Shown here: positions 1-12,300 of the stretch, piece by piece
Layout: each line of letters starts with the position of its first letter
Position numbering within the stretch: position 1 is the first letter of the stretch
Assembly: GCA_029964075.1 (NCBI GenBank)
Contig: CM057130.1
Coordinates: 7,564,001-7,628,000 of the forward strand
DNA from: Patiria pectinifera
Taxonomy: Eukaryota; Echinodermata; Asteroidea; Valvatida; Asterinidae
Reading direction: 5' to 3'
DNA length: 64,000 bases
Made by a program: the position numbers and the translations under genes
Notes under the pieces: model-generated
The model's input: the letters and a program-made list of their open reading frames with translations, nothing else
Told to the model about the DNA's origin: nothing
The model's database searches: none

Positions 1-147
1 GACAATCAGACGGCTTGGGTGATGCCCTATTTCTTTAATCCGATAACATCTTTAATAATAACGCTTCTCTGTTTTCAATGAATTGTGACAATTTTTTTCT
101 CCTTACAAATCTTAACATCTCTTCTCCTGTGTTCAACACCTCCGCAG

Positions 148-322
148 ACAAATCGCCATGGATACGGGCAAAGTGACGTACAACGGGGCGTGCAGCCACA
201 TTGAGGGCATCCTTCACAACTTGGAGGACGGCCGATCCAAGCTGGACAGTCTGTGGGCCAGCCGACGGATGAAGCTAGAGCTGTGCCTGCAACTCAGACA
301 GTTTGAGAGAGACGCCTTAGAA
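148..322 (+). CDS. TRIO: exon a: spectrin repeat
   Basis: The acceptor is the AG at 146-147 after a C/T-rich tract, and the donor is GTAAGA at 323. The first base completes a codon from an upstream exon outside the window. The exon encodes residues 1-58, ending in a helix with the pattern [19 protein letters not shown], typical of Trio spectrin repeats. An ATG at 158 lies inside the repeat and is not taken as a start, because the frame is open and coding-like from the acceptor. Confidence 0.88.
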
Positions 323-3300
323 GTAAGATCTTTAAAATTGATTGATCCATTTCAATGTTAGGTTTGAGCCCTGCACCGACGCAACTTTATAAGCACTATA
401 CTCAGTGGTAAAGTACTCGGGTGGGACTCGAACCCACCACCTCCTGCTTACTACAGGGTGGTGCAAAAGAAGGAAACCCACTTTTGCCAGCAATTTTCAC
501 CTACTTGTTGAGCATATTTCAAAAATTCAATTTAAATGGTATTAAAATATTGATCTTTAAACATAAGTGACAAAAAAGTGATTACAAATGCATATTTTGT
601 CTCTGAGATGGTGGTTTAAACATTTCAAGTGCCAAACCTGTTTGTCCACGGAAGGCTTTATTCCATCCGCTTGACTGAGCTCTGGAGCTTGATTTGAAGG
701 CAAAAAACACTACACTAGACTTACACGTGGACAACAGTGATTATGGTGATTTGTATTCAAATTAGCATAATAACACTATTCTTGCGAATTTGTTTCAGAG
801 ATTTGTTTTTCACCATGTATGGTTGAAGAGCTATACTTCACTATATTATAAAAAACAGTTCAAATAAGTTCAGTAAGTAGGTTAAACTTTCTGTCAAAAC
901 TGGGTTTCCTTCTTTTTGCACCACCCTGTAGTGCAGATGTCTTACCACTTGACCATCAAGCTTTCTGGGTCGGCTGCTTTGTTTGAGACAATCAATGCAT
1001 TTTCTCTTGAAAGCCTTTGGACAACACTGAGTGTATAATCCTCTTATTTGCAATCTCCGTGGCTCCATGGTTTACATTCAAACAATGTTTCTTTCTTTCT
1101 TCAGCTCTCCACCCAGCTGCCGAGGTACACGGCCGAGATGCACGCTGCCGATTTCAACTTTGACATCGACACGGCCGACCTGATGCTAAAGGAACACTTG
1201 GATTTCTTTGACGGCATGCAGGAGAGAACGGTGCAACTCATACAGAAAGTGAGTATTGATTTGGGATTCTGTGCCCATAATTAATAGAAATAACAGGCAT
1301 GCGACTTTTCCTCGGATCCACCGATTTCCTCGTTTTTTTACTTCTCATGAATGACATTACAAATTGAAAAATACTGTACAAAGTCTTGTGTGGTTTGGAG
1401 TTTCCTTTTTTTTGTCGTTGTAAATTCAAAGCAATATGGCCCCTGGATACCAAGAATGCGGATAAAATTAGTACGGACCATGTTTTTCCTTGTTTACCCA
1501 TCCTATCAAGTTTGTAAACACTTCAAACAGGCCACAGTGGAGCCATTTTGTGACAGCAGTGGCCCAAAATATGATGTTATCTGTTTTCCACAAAATTAGC
1601 TTCAGGACTAGTTTTTTGTTAGCTGGAATAGCACAGATACTGGCTGTGCCACTTAAGAGCGCTATTTCCAGATGTTCCAAGGTACATGTACTACAACAGA
1701 AAACAATATTAAGATTAATCATTAAATATTGCGAATTATTGGCCTTATGCCAGGGACTGTTATTACCCCTGCTCATTTTGCCTATAAAACCTTCCAAAGA
1801 CGATCTCAGCGAGCGAACCAATAACCAGGTTGACCTCTGAGTGACGTCAGGACTATGCCAGTGAATAATGAAACTATTCCATCTTTCATCAGAACAAAGC
1901 AAGGATATAGCTGCAAAATAGAGACCCATTCACAATGTCACTTTGCAAAATGCTGAGGTATCTGTATATGTAGGTGTACGTTGCAGAAACCACAATTTGG
2001 TAGTATGAACGCAACGTAAGATTCAATCAAATTGGTGTAAGCTTGTAATTGTCGAGAGAAAGAAAGTTTCAACCCAACAGTGCAAACAGCCCATTGCATT
2101 CTACAAATGACATCATCTGAAGAAAGTACAGGAGCGAACAGAAATAGTTGGCATGCTGACGCTGGTGATATATTTAACTGTACACACACACATCTGGCCT
2201 GTTGAGTATTACGCCAGTAAGTCTTTGAGAATACCGGAACTCCCAAATGTTATACCAATCACGGTGTTAATACCAATTGCAGTTTTGCCTCACAGTAGTC
2301 GTTGCTAAAGGAGGCTTACCGGAGAGTAGGGAAATTCCTGCTGAGTTTGCCATCTCGTGCATAAATATCTCTCACATAAGTGACAATGTTGAATACGACC
2401 ATGTCGGTAAGTTGGGGGTTTTTTTTGGTGGCAAGCGTGTGTGACAATTTTGGCTGAAGATTTGCCAAATTGACGTTCATTAAAGCACCTCGAGAGCTTC
2501 AAATGATTTCTATCTTCACAATTCAAGCTGTGCCTGCTCTTCCGGTATTGTATCAACATGGATCCTGCTTCTGTTTAAGATCTTGCACAGATTCGTGTGT
2601 TGTAGTAATTGACAAACTGTAAGTGTGAGTACAGGAATAAGAGGGGAAAAAGGGTGCTTGCCATTGCATGAGTATAATGACTTCATCTACCTTATGGTTG
2701 AGAGCTTCTTAAGTAGTGAAGGTAAGTTATTGAATAGAGTAGACAGCTATAGAGTGGAGTAATATTTGATGTGCACAAGTTCAATGAGCCATGCTTTTCA
2801 GCGTACATGTACACACATTCTTGTAGTTTTGGGGATTTCACATGACTTGTCCCATGGTACTATCTATGCGGACCGAAGACGCTGTGGGGACAGCAGAAAG
2901 TCCCCACAACTCGGTCGTAATTTGCCTAACAATAAAAAACTTCCCCATAACGCGGTGACGTATGTATGTAGGCTGTGTAAGGACACCACTTTTTTGGTAC
3001 GAACGGTAGAAATAAATCTCGTTTATCAAAGCAGTTCAGTCACTTCACATCAATCTAAAAATTGAAAAATTGTAAAAAGTTGGCCCGTTACGAAATTTCT
3101 CATGCAGAATGGCAGCTTTATTTTATACATGCAAGAGTGCAAGTCTAGGAACACAGGTACAAGTGTCAAAACAAATATCCAAACACTTGCCTCCACATTC
3201 CCCAAAACTCATCCAAATGAAATCCCACCAACTCTCAAACTTAACCTTTGACTTTTGACACATCTTCTTCTCTCCTCCAAGGGTCGCGACCTGCAACAGC

Positions 3301-6300
3301 TTCTGGAGTCGACGGGCATCGAGCTGATGTCCAGCGGTCAGTTCTCGGCTCAGACCAGGGTCCAGGTTCTCCTAGACGACATCAAAGATGGCTACCTGGA
3401 GCTGGAAGACATTGCGGAGGTCCGACGGGCCAAGCTGGAGCAGTGTAGGAACCTGAGAGAGTTTGAGATTGATGCAGAACAGGTGAGCGGTGTAGTTTTG
3501 TATTTTCATGGTTACATTCTCAAACTTTGTGCTGAGATTATTAAGAGTGTAAAAAGTAAAATGAAATACTCATCTGTTAAGAGCATTGGGGCAATTCCAT
3601 GGTTACTCACGTTACATTTTCGTAATGTGAGTAACCGATTTTGTGCGTCTTGTTTATCATACATAACACATTTTTCTGGATGTCATCTTTGGTGCTTAGG
3701 TAGGTCTAGGTCTACTCTATCTACCATGGGGATAACAGTTATTAAACCTTTTCAGTAAGGTAATTACAGCCCAAGGAAACTCAAAAGTACATCAAAAATG
3801 TAACGTGAGTAACTGTGGAATTGCCCATTGGTACATTTTTGTTCACCAAAATATTTGTGGATGCTAGAAATGTGTTCGTCCACCATTGCAGTGAGAAGCA
3901 TTTAAACAATGATCACTTTTTTTTCTTAGTGCTGGTGTCTTTTGATTTTAGTCCTCAGTTGGAAACTTTTGATGACACTTAAGAAGGCTGATTTGTGAGA
4001 GAAAAAGAAATTGTTGTATCTTCACAGAGTGGTGCCTGATTACCTTTTCCCAATTAAAAAAAAAACTGCTTACATGTGATTGTGAGAAAAAAAATCACTC
4101 GGGTGGGACTCGAACCCTCGAACCTCCTGAGTACTAGTACAGACGTCTTACCACTCGACCACCGACTCAAATTCCATCTTATGAATAGTGTTGTGATGTT
4201 AGGCATGATCCCCAATCATATTGTTTATATAAAGGAATTGACTAATTGGGCTGGATAGCTGCATTGGTAGAGCACCTGTACGGTGTTCTCTTGGTCAAGA
4301 GTACAAATCCCACTGGTTGTTATCTTTGTACAGCGGAATGTGGTTGAAGAAAGACACTGAATATTTTAAAACTGCGGGATCATTAAGTAGTTGCGGTAAC
4401 CGCTGAAAATGACCTGCAAGAGCAAACTGGTAAGAAAATCTGGCATGTTGATGAGATTGTTTTGACTTTGTTTTTGTCCAGGTTGAGAGCTGGATCAAAA
4501 GTGCCGAGAAGATGCTCTTGATGGTGACAGCCGTACCCAACAGCTTTGAGGAAGCTGAGAGATTACAGAAAGAGCATCAACAGTTTGAAAATGCCATAGA
4601 GGTAGGTTCTCGTCATACGTTTTCATACATTTAAAGTTCAGAAATATGTGGCTCCTGGCTTTTCTAAGTTTGTTGATGCCCCATTTGTATCAGTGTTGTG
4701 GTTGAATCCATTCCCAAGTCAAGTCACAAGCGTTTCAAATGAATTGTTTCAAATATATTCGTTGGTTATTGTTCATTCTTTGTTACTTGTCACTGGACTT
4801 CTGAATTGATTTGTGACTGGATTTGCGATGGACTCAACTATAGTACTGATTTGCACCCTTGATTTTGACAAATATCTAGGATGCATTTCACCTCTTGTGT
4901 AACTTCAAGTTCCCTAACATGGAATTCAAGGTGTTAAAAATATCCCTAAACTATCACTTACAATACATCAGCTGTGTTTGGTTCTCTTAAATGAAAATTA
5001 CTAAAAAATAGAATGCAGATAATAGTTATCCAGGACATTAAATACAGAGATAGCCATTATAAAAAGTGATGTAATCTTCCCAGAAAATAAAATTCACAAG
5101 GGTGTGGTTATAAAATTAATATGTGCCTTTTCTAACATAATTTAATATACGACGCCTGAATAAATCCCCTTCATCTGATTGGTCGGTCTTTGATCACGTG
5201 TCATTGACCAATTCGTTCCAACACGCGGTGCGGCCGCATGGCAAAAATAGAAGTCCCATTCCACTGTAAATGGAAGTTCTTTTGCACGGTCACACTTTTG
5301 GTGGCTCTGACCAATCGGAACAATGGGGATTCATTCAGGTGTTGTATAAAACATATAATGAATGTTTCAAATTTCTCCAATGGAAAGAATAATCTCATTC
5401 GGTGACAGATGGAATGGAACATTCCGTCTGTTACCTCATGAAATTATTCTTACCATTGCACTCATAAACATTCATTACTTGTACTGGTAAACTATTCACT
5501 CATAAGTTTCCAAATCATTTTAAGTAACAATCTGAGATTTGTGTCACACTTTCTCTTCATTTTCTCAGAAAACTCAACAAAGTGCAATACGTCTCCACGA
5601 CAACGCCTACAAGTTGCTGGAGGTCCATCACTATGACAGCGAGCGGATCCAGAGCATCGCGACCAGCGTGGACCTGAGGTGGTCCCGCCTCGTCTTACGG
5701 TCCGAGGACAGACGGAAACTGTTCCAGTACGCTGGCAGCTTCTATAAGACATCAGAACAGGTGAGAAATATAAACCATTGTCATCAGACTGTAACCTGAC
5801 GCCGGTTTCATTGGGCTGCAAATCACAGAAATGTACTTGGCAAAAATAGGTAACCAGCCAATAAATTGTAACTCCCTAGGAATTTTTGCAAGTACTCTAT
5901 CAAAATCCTTCAAATTTTGCAATTTTGCAATAACTTTTGAGTTACTCTATTTGTTCTCTTCAAAAGTTCAATAGGGCTCTCTCAAAGATGGCCATCTGTG
6001 TAGGAGAACTGCAACTGCGTATTTTACGCAATCAAGCACGCATTGCGCAGTGTTGAAAATGTTCCAAACTTGCGCGCTTGTTGCTCGATATGTGTTTGAA
6101 ATACCACGCAGCCCAGCGACCACGCTCAAAAAAATGATGATGCGTGGCTGGCTGGTGGTCTGTACATTCCTTTTTTTTCTCCTGATATTATAATTTTCTT
6201 TTTTCTATGTTTTATGTTGACGAGAAAAAAAAAATAGGTGTTTTTCTTTTGTGGGTCTGCAACCCTTTAAGAAAAGGCTTTGATTTGGGGTTTCTTTTGT

Positions 6301-9300
6301 GCTTCCAATGCCTGAATTATTGGGCTGCAAATTATATGAAAATTTGTAGTTCCATTATTTTATTGTTCCGTTATTTTTATTATTTTTTTTTATATTTTAT
6401 TATAATTTATTATTCCATAACTACACCCGCGCAGATTTTTTTTGAAATTTCGTATTTAAAAGAGAATAACTTTTGTATTGCTGTAAAATAGAAAATTAAA
6501 GAAAAATAGCATGAGGAGAGTAACTTTTAACTTTGAAGATACAAGGGCATTAAGCTTCACCCTCCTGCTGTTTCAACAGTCACAGACTGTCAGAAGATCA
6601 ATCTTTTCCCCTGTCATGCCTTCTACACAGGCTAGTCACCAATAGTCAGATCATATTTCAATGAGCACTGTGGCTAGTCAAATTAAGTCAACAGACAAAA
6701 GCTGGCAAGAAGTAGGCACAGCTGGCTCTATCAGTCACCTACAGTCAAAGCATAGCTGTATCAAGCAAACAGTCACAGCCAGTCAATCCTGCTTTGAAGC
6801 TGGGAGCTCTTAACTGATGAACACAGTCACTTAATTGATTTTGACTGACAGGACAACTTTGCACAGAATGTATGTTAGCATAGGAGGGTTAATATACATC
6901 TAACTAGACTTTACCTTCTTTAACACTTCAAACTCCACCAAAATCATCAGATGAACTTTGAAAAAAACAAATGTTGGAACCCAATGAGCGACTCACTCTT
7001 TCAACCCCCCCCCCCAGGTCCAGTCCGTCTTGGAGGATCTCCAACGGGACTACACTCGGGATGAGGACTGGTGCAGCGGTGGCCGGGAGAACTCCAGCCC
7101 AGTCTCGGAGACGGAGATGCTCAAACTGATCCAGAAACACCAAGACCAGAAGGAGAGTTTCCTGAAGGCCTGCACCATGGCCCGACGCAACGCCGAGAGC
7201 TTCCTGAAATATCTCAAGAAATGTAACAGCGGCCAGCCGGCCGTCTCCCCGCCGTCCGGGGTGATGCGGGGCCCGGAGACTTATGTCAAAAGTGAGTTCT
7301 TTCACACAAATTTATAAAAATTGGATTGGGTTAAGGGATACTGTTTGTGAACATTACCTGCAAAGACTGTTTTAATGAAGCAACTGGTTCCAGACTATCT
7401 TCAGGTAAAATTTAACAAAAGCACTGCGTGTTATTATTATTATTATTAATCATTTCTGGTAATGAAACCAAGGATTCCCTCCAAAAGCGCAGGCACTGTG
7501 GGCTGCCAAAAGAAAGAAACCTGAGAAGAGAAGAGAATGAGAAGGAGTTACAGTTTTAGAGAGGGAAAAGAAAGGAAGAAATTCTGGGGAAATAAACCAC
7601 CGAAAACCAGGGACTGAAAACCCAATCCACATATTGGCCCAGGCGGGGTGGATTCGGGTCACAGCGGTGGAAGGCGACAGAGCACCCTTCCCGCGCGCCT
7701 GACTCCCCAACCTGACATGTACTGCGTGCGTGTGGTGTGGAGTGCAAGGCCAAGCGCCCAATTTTAAGCACTTCTCAGCAGTGTTAAAACGGTGTTTTAA
7801 AACAGGCTCATGCCGGGCTCTCAACCTAAACTGTCTCATTTTATAAAAAAATGTTTTGTATAATCTGAGGAATTTCAATAAACTGTTTGACAAATGAGTT
7901 ACATGTATGTCCTACCTGAAGATTGCTGGCAGTGCATTCACTTGTCCTCAATTTGCTTGTGAATATGTTTTAATGGGTAACCATAATGTGAGTGTGTGTT
8001 TTATCAGGTTGGTACATTAGTTTTGAAAGAATTTTTTTTTAGGGATTTAAGACGGACTTCCTCAAGGCATTTCCTGTTTAAAGATGTAGTTGTCTGTGAA
8101 TTTGCACCATGTAATAAATCGCCATTCCTTGAATAATTGTATTGACCACTAGAAATTGCTGTCATGCTGACTGCCAAGCCCTAGGGACTCCCTCTATTGC
8201 CATAAAACCATGGTAGTGGACATGAACTTGCAGTGACCATCCTGAGCCAAGAAATTGTCCTTTCTGTCTGGAATGTTTCAAGTATGTTTGCATCACTGGT
8301 AACATGCACACGCTTTATAATTACAACTGCTCTGTATGGGGACACCATTCACTGACTTGTTTGCAGAGTTGTTGTCGAGTCAGTAACAAGTCCAATCACA
8401 AGTCATCAAAGTCAATCACAAGTCCTCACAAAGTAAGTCGCATCACAAAGTTTGAATGTCTTGAGATTGACTAGTGAGGACTTGTGATTGACTTGTGAGG
8501 ACTTGTGATTGACTTGTGAGGACTTGTGATTGACCTGTGTGGACTTGTGATTGACTTTTGAGGACCTGTGTTTGACTAGTGAGGACCTGTGGTGGACTTG
8601 TCAGGACATGTGTTTGACTAGTAAGGACTTGTGAGGACTTTTGATTGACTTGTGAGGACTTGTGATTGACTTGTGAGGACTTGTTAACTGCCCAAAAACT
8701 GAATGGGGACTTTTTGTGGTTTTCAGGGATTCTGGAGGAGTTGTTGTGCCAAGAGGACAAAGTTCTTGAGAGCTGGACTCAGAAGAAGAAACGTCTGGAT
8801 CAGTGTCTGCAGTACGTCTTATTTGAACGCAGTGCAAGACAGGTAATTATTTGATAAATGCAGAAACATATTACATCATAATAAAGCAGGTTTGTTTTTT
8901 GTCAGCATAGCACATTGTCTTCTTCTGATGCATGTTTCTGTAAATTACTATGCATGTTTCTGCGAAGTCATCAGCTAGGGTGATTTGTAAAAAACAGGCC
9001 CCAAGGTAGATGTAGTAAAAAATACTTCAGCTCACATGCCCTTGCCAAACAAATGTTCAAATTGAATTGTAAACAGCGTAATGACACGTCCAAACAAACC
9101 AATCCACGTTAGGTAATAAAAGGTTAATTAAGTTCCAAATTGTCTATTATCGGTCTTAAAATTTTATCCTTGGCTATGCCTAACTAATAATTTAATAATT
9201 TCTAATAATTTAATAATTACTTGATATTTAACAATTACTGTATGCAGTGCTGACCGAGAGCTTACAGTGCTGACCGAGAGCTTGGGTTGGATTTGAACCC

Positions 9301-12300
9301 ACGACCTCTTGCCTACTAGTAGAGAAGTCTTAGCCACTTGACTACCGAGCTTGCCGGGTCAACTGGTTGGTTCGAGTTTACATCTCCCAAATTCAAAATT
9401 CCTTCAAACAAGTTCCTTACATTCTTGTTTTCTCGATGCCATTTTCTAGGCCTTAGATTGGATTCACGACACGGGAGAGTTCTATCTGTCCACTCACACC
9501 AACGTTGGAGATAACCCTGAGGAGACACAGGCACTCCTCAAGGAACACAATGAGTTCAAGGGTACTGCCAAGGTAAATTTGGTTTATAAAAAAAGAAGCA
9601 AGTACATTGTCTGAAATTTGAATACATTTGATTCTGTTTTACTGGGTTATTTATTTGGCAGAAGTGTTTCTGTTATTTGTTCATTGTGGTTCAGAGAGTT
9701 CAGCTTCAAAACAAAATAAAGCAATCATTTCAGCCCCTTTTCGTGAGAACTGGGTGGATAAAACAACTGTGTTGAGGTATTTAGAATACGATTTTTGTGT
9801 TTGGCTGAATTTTTGAATGCGCTGTATGTGAATTAAAAATGTAGGGCTCTGTTGAGGCACATGTTTGCTCTAAAACTGTGTCTTGACCAAAGGGTTTCTC
9901 TTGCTAATCGCTGTCTTGCAAATCGCTGTCTTGTTCAACAGGATACACGAGAGAAAGTCAAATTACTGCTGCAGCTTGCCAACAGCCTTGTAGAGAAGGG
10001 CCATCTCCATGCCTCCAGCATCAAGTCATGGGTCTCGGCCGTAGACAACCGATACAGGGACTTCTCCCTCCGCATGGACAAGTACCGAGCACAGCTAGAG
10101 GGAAGGCTCGGGCTCAGTCACGAGGTCGGTGGATTTATTTTTGTTTTACTTCTTTCTGGTATTGAAATTTGGAATGCCTCCAACTTGCATAGGTGCTTGA
10201 ACACCTTAAGAAATAAAGAGATAGAAAACCTTGGTGAAAAGATTCACTTTTCAGAGCTGGGGAAAAAAACAAGAATGGCCTTTCTGGGGGAACCCATAGA
10301 AGCAGGCCGCGGGAATCGAACCCAGTCATAGATAGTTTGGTTCTGAGAACCGTGCACACAATTATTACTGCACGCCGTGATGATTGCTGTTTTCACGAGT
10401 TCATTTTTATATCTGCTTGTGGAACCAGATGATTCAGGTTCAAGAGTTCTGCACAAATCTAGTAAGAGCCAGTAAGAAGGGACACTCAGGAAGAAGCTGT
10501 GCTGCCAACAAATATGCAAAAAGTAAAATGAAATCCAAATCAGGAACAAAACTGAGTACAAAGGCCTCACGTCTTGGATTCACCTATTTTTTAACAAAGT
10601 GTCCTAGTTACACTCTCATTATTGAGTTACAAAAAGCCGTCTTTTGTTTGTCGAGTGTAGAAAAGCTCAAGCTTGGTCTGCTCTGTTCTCACTGAAAAAA
10701 AGTCTGGAGATCCTCGATCTCCAAGACCACCAAACTTAAGATCTTCAAGACCTCAGTAGAATCCATCCTCCTCAGTTGCGAGTCCTGCATCCATTGATGG
10801 CACCTATACAGGGATGTTGCGGGCTGTTCAGAACGTTTCTTGGCAACAACATTTCCCTAACTCTGTTCTGTATGGTGCCCTTCCCCCTATCTCCATCACC
10901 ATCAGACAGCGTCGCCTTCGGCTAGCCGGTCAAGTTTATCGACATAATGAGCCAGCTAGTCAAGTTCTCCTCTGGAATCCTGATGCCCCTCGACGAAAAA
11001 ATCGTCCGAACATGACCCTGAAAACATCCATCAAGCTAGAAACTGGTCTGAGTGGTCCATCTCTTTCCAACACTGTGCTCGACAGGGACAGTTGGGCCCA
11101 ACTCATCAAGTCATCATGAAAATGAATGAATGAAGAAGAAGATAGTCATGTCTAGAAAAACAACTCTTTAAGATGTTTCTGGAAACAGTCTATCACCATT
11201 TCAAAATATTTCCCTTTCACGTCTTCTCTAATAACTGTTGCCTTTAGGATGACGCTAAGGACCTGTCCATCGACCACCGCATGTCGGACACCAGCCTGGA
11301 ACTCAAGCTGCGAGACGCCAAGGAGTCGAACGAGGACAAGAGGAAGTCGGCACGGAAACGAGACTTCATCATGCAAGAACTGCTGCAGACGGAGAAGGCA
11401 TACGTCAGGGATCTGCACTGCTGTATCAATGTATGTATTAAGCTGTACTTGACATTCGTTTTAAAGCCAAGACCCTTGAGCAGGTAGAATACCTAAAGCA
11501 TTATGCAAACTTTCTTTCAGTTTTTCAAAATATATTCTCCAAAGAGGGGCCAGCCTCTTGGAGCCGCTAAGCCTAGAATGTTGGTAAGCCAAGGATTTGT
11601 GGTGCTCCATGGCAAAAACCAGGCTGTTGGCAGAAATTCGAAGAACTCGGTTACTATGTCAAAATGCTGTCAGATTTACTCCTTTATCCTTCTTTATGTC
11701 CTTTCTTATTCCGTAACTTATTATATAAAATCTGATTGGTGGGTAGTTGATCATGTGTCATTGAATTGTTCGTCCCAACCCACGGCCTGGCTGAACTGCA
11801 AAAATAGAAGTTCCATTCCACGGTAAATGGAAGTTTCATTGCACGGTCACACTAGTTACAATCAGATGACGAGGATTTATTCAGGCGTTATATAAACAAA
11901 ATAATGAATGTTTATGAGTGTAGTGGTAAGAATAATATGAGTTGACAAGTGGAATGTTCCATTCCCTTCGCCCAGTGGAATGGAACATTTCATCTGTCAC
12001 CTCATGAAATTATTCTTACCATTGCACTCATAAACATTCACAATTTGTATACTATAAACTTATTCCCTAACTTGTTTTTAGCAGAGACGTATGTGGTTTT
12101 TGACATGGGATATCACATATTTACTTAGCCAATGTAGATTTACCAGCCGAAATTTTATAAAATGTATATTGAGTTTTGACATATAAGAAGTACATCAATC
12201 AAAATTGAATACATCAATCAAAGTGAATAATACCATATATATTCGATAGAAGCACTAGAATGTTCTATTTTCTCTTTTACTGTTTAATCTACCAAAAACT

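Larger units (their letters stand above)
323..1104 (+). other. intron a-b
   Basis: The intron is almost filled by a tRNA-derived SINE (minus orientation) interrupted by a 475-bp MITE. The remainder is unremarkable AT-rich sequence. Confidence 0.85.
3483..4481 (+). other. intron c-d
   Basis: Holds a MITE (3589-3826), a minus-strand SINE fragment (4097-4170) and a plus-strand tRNA-like fragment (about 4250-4325). Otherwise featureless. Confidence 0.8.
5761..7017 (+). other. intron e-f
   Basis: Holds a truncated MITE (5970-6165), a T/A-rich low-complexity block (6170-6430), repeat C (6555-6892) and an 11-C run at the acceptor. Confidence 0.8.
7292..8726 (+). other. intron f-g
   Basis: Contains a (TTA)n run at about 7432-7449 beside a possible minus-strand SINE/LINE tail fragment (to about 7735), and a 21-bp minisatellite (8465-8683). 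No other feature was seen. Confidence 0.7.
10125..11247 (+). other. intron i-j
   Basis: Contains a minus-strand tRNA-like fragment (10297-10375) and a decayed LINE 3' end (10700-11130). Confidence 0.75.

Noticed and set aside
158-361. ATG at 158 as the start of the gene
   Set aside because: It is inside a spectrin repeat, and the frame and similarity continue upstream to the acceptor at 147.
1468-1929. 153-codon open frame on the minus strand
   Set aside because: No recognisable domain, composition like the rest of the intron, and no splice or start context. Probably chance or a decayed mobile element.
5539-5799. Stand-alone small genes at each exon
   Set aside because: Open frames around single exons extend into introns; splice sites and phases show they are parts of one gene.
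8465-8683. CRISPR-like array
   Set aside because: Units are contiguous 21-bp repeats without spacers, in an animal intron.
8443-8837. Open frames rich in SQVLTSQ on the minus strand
   Set aside because: They are produced by the 21-bp minisatellite, whose period is a multiple of three.
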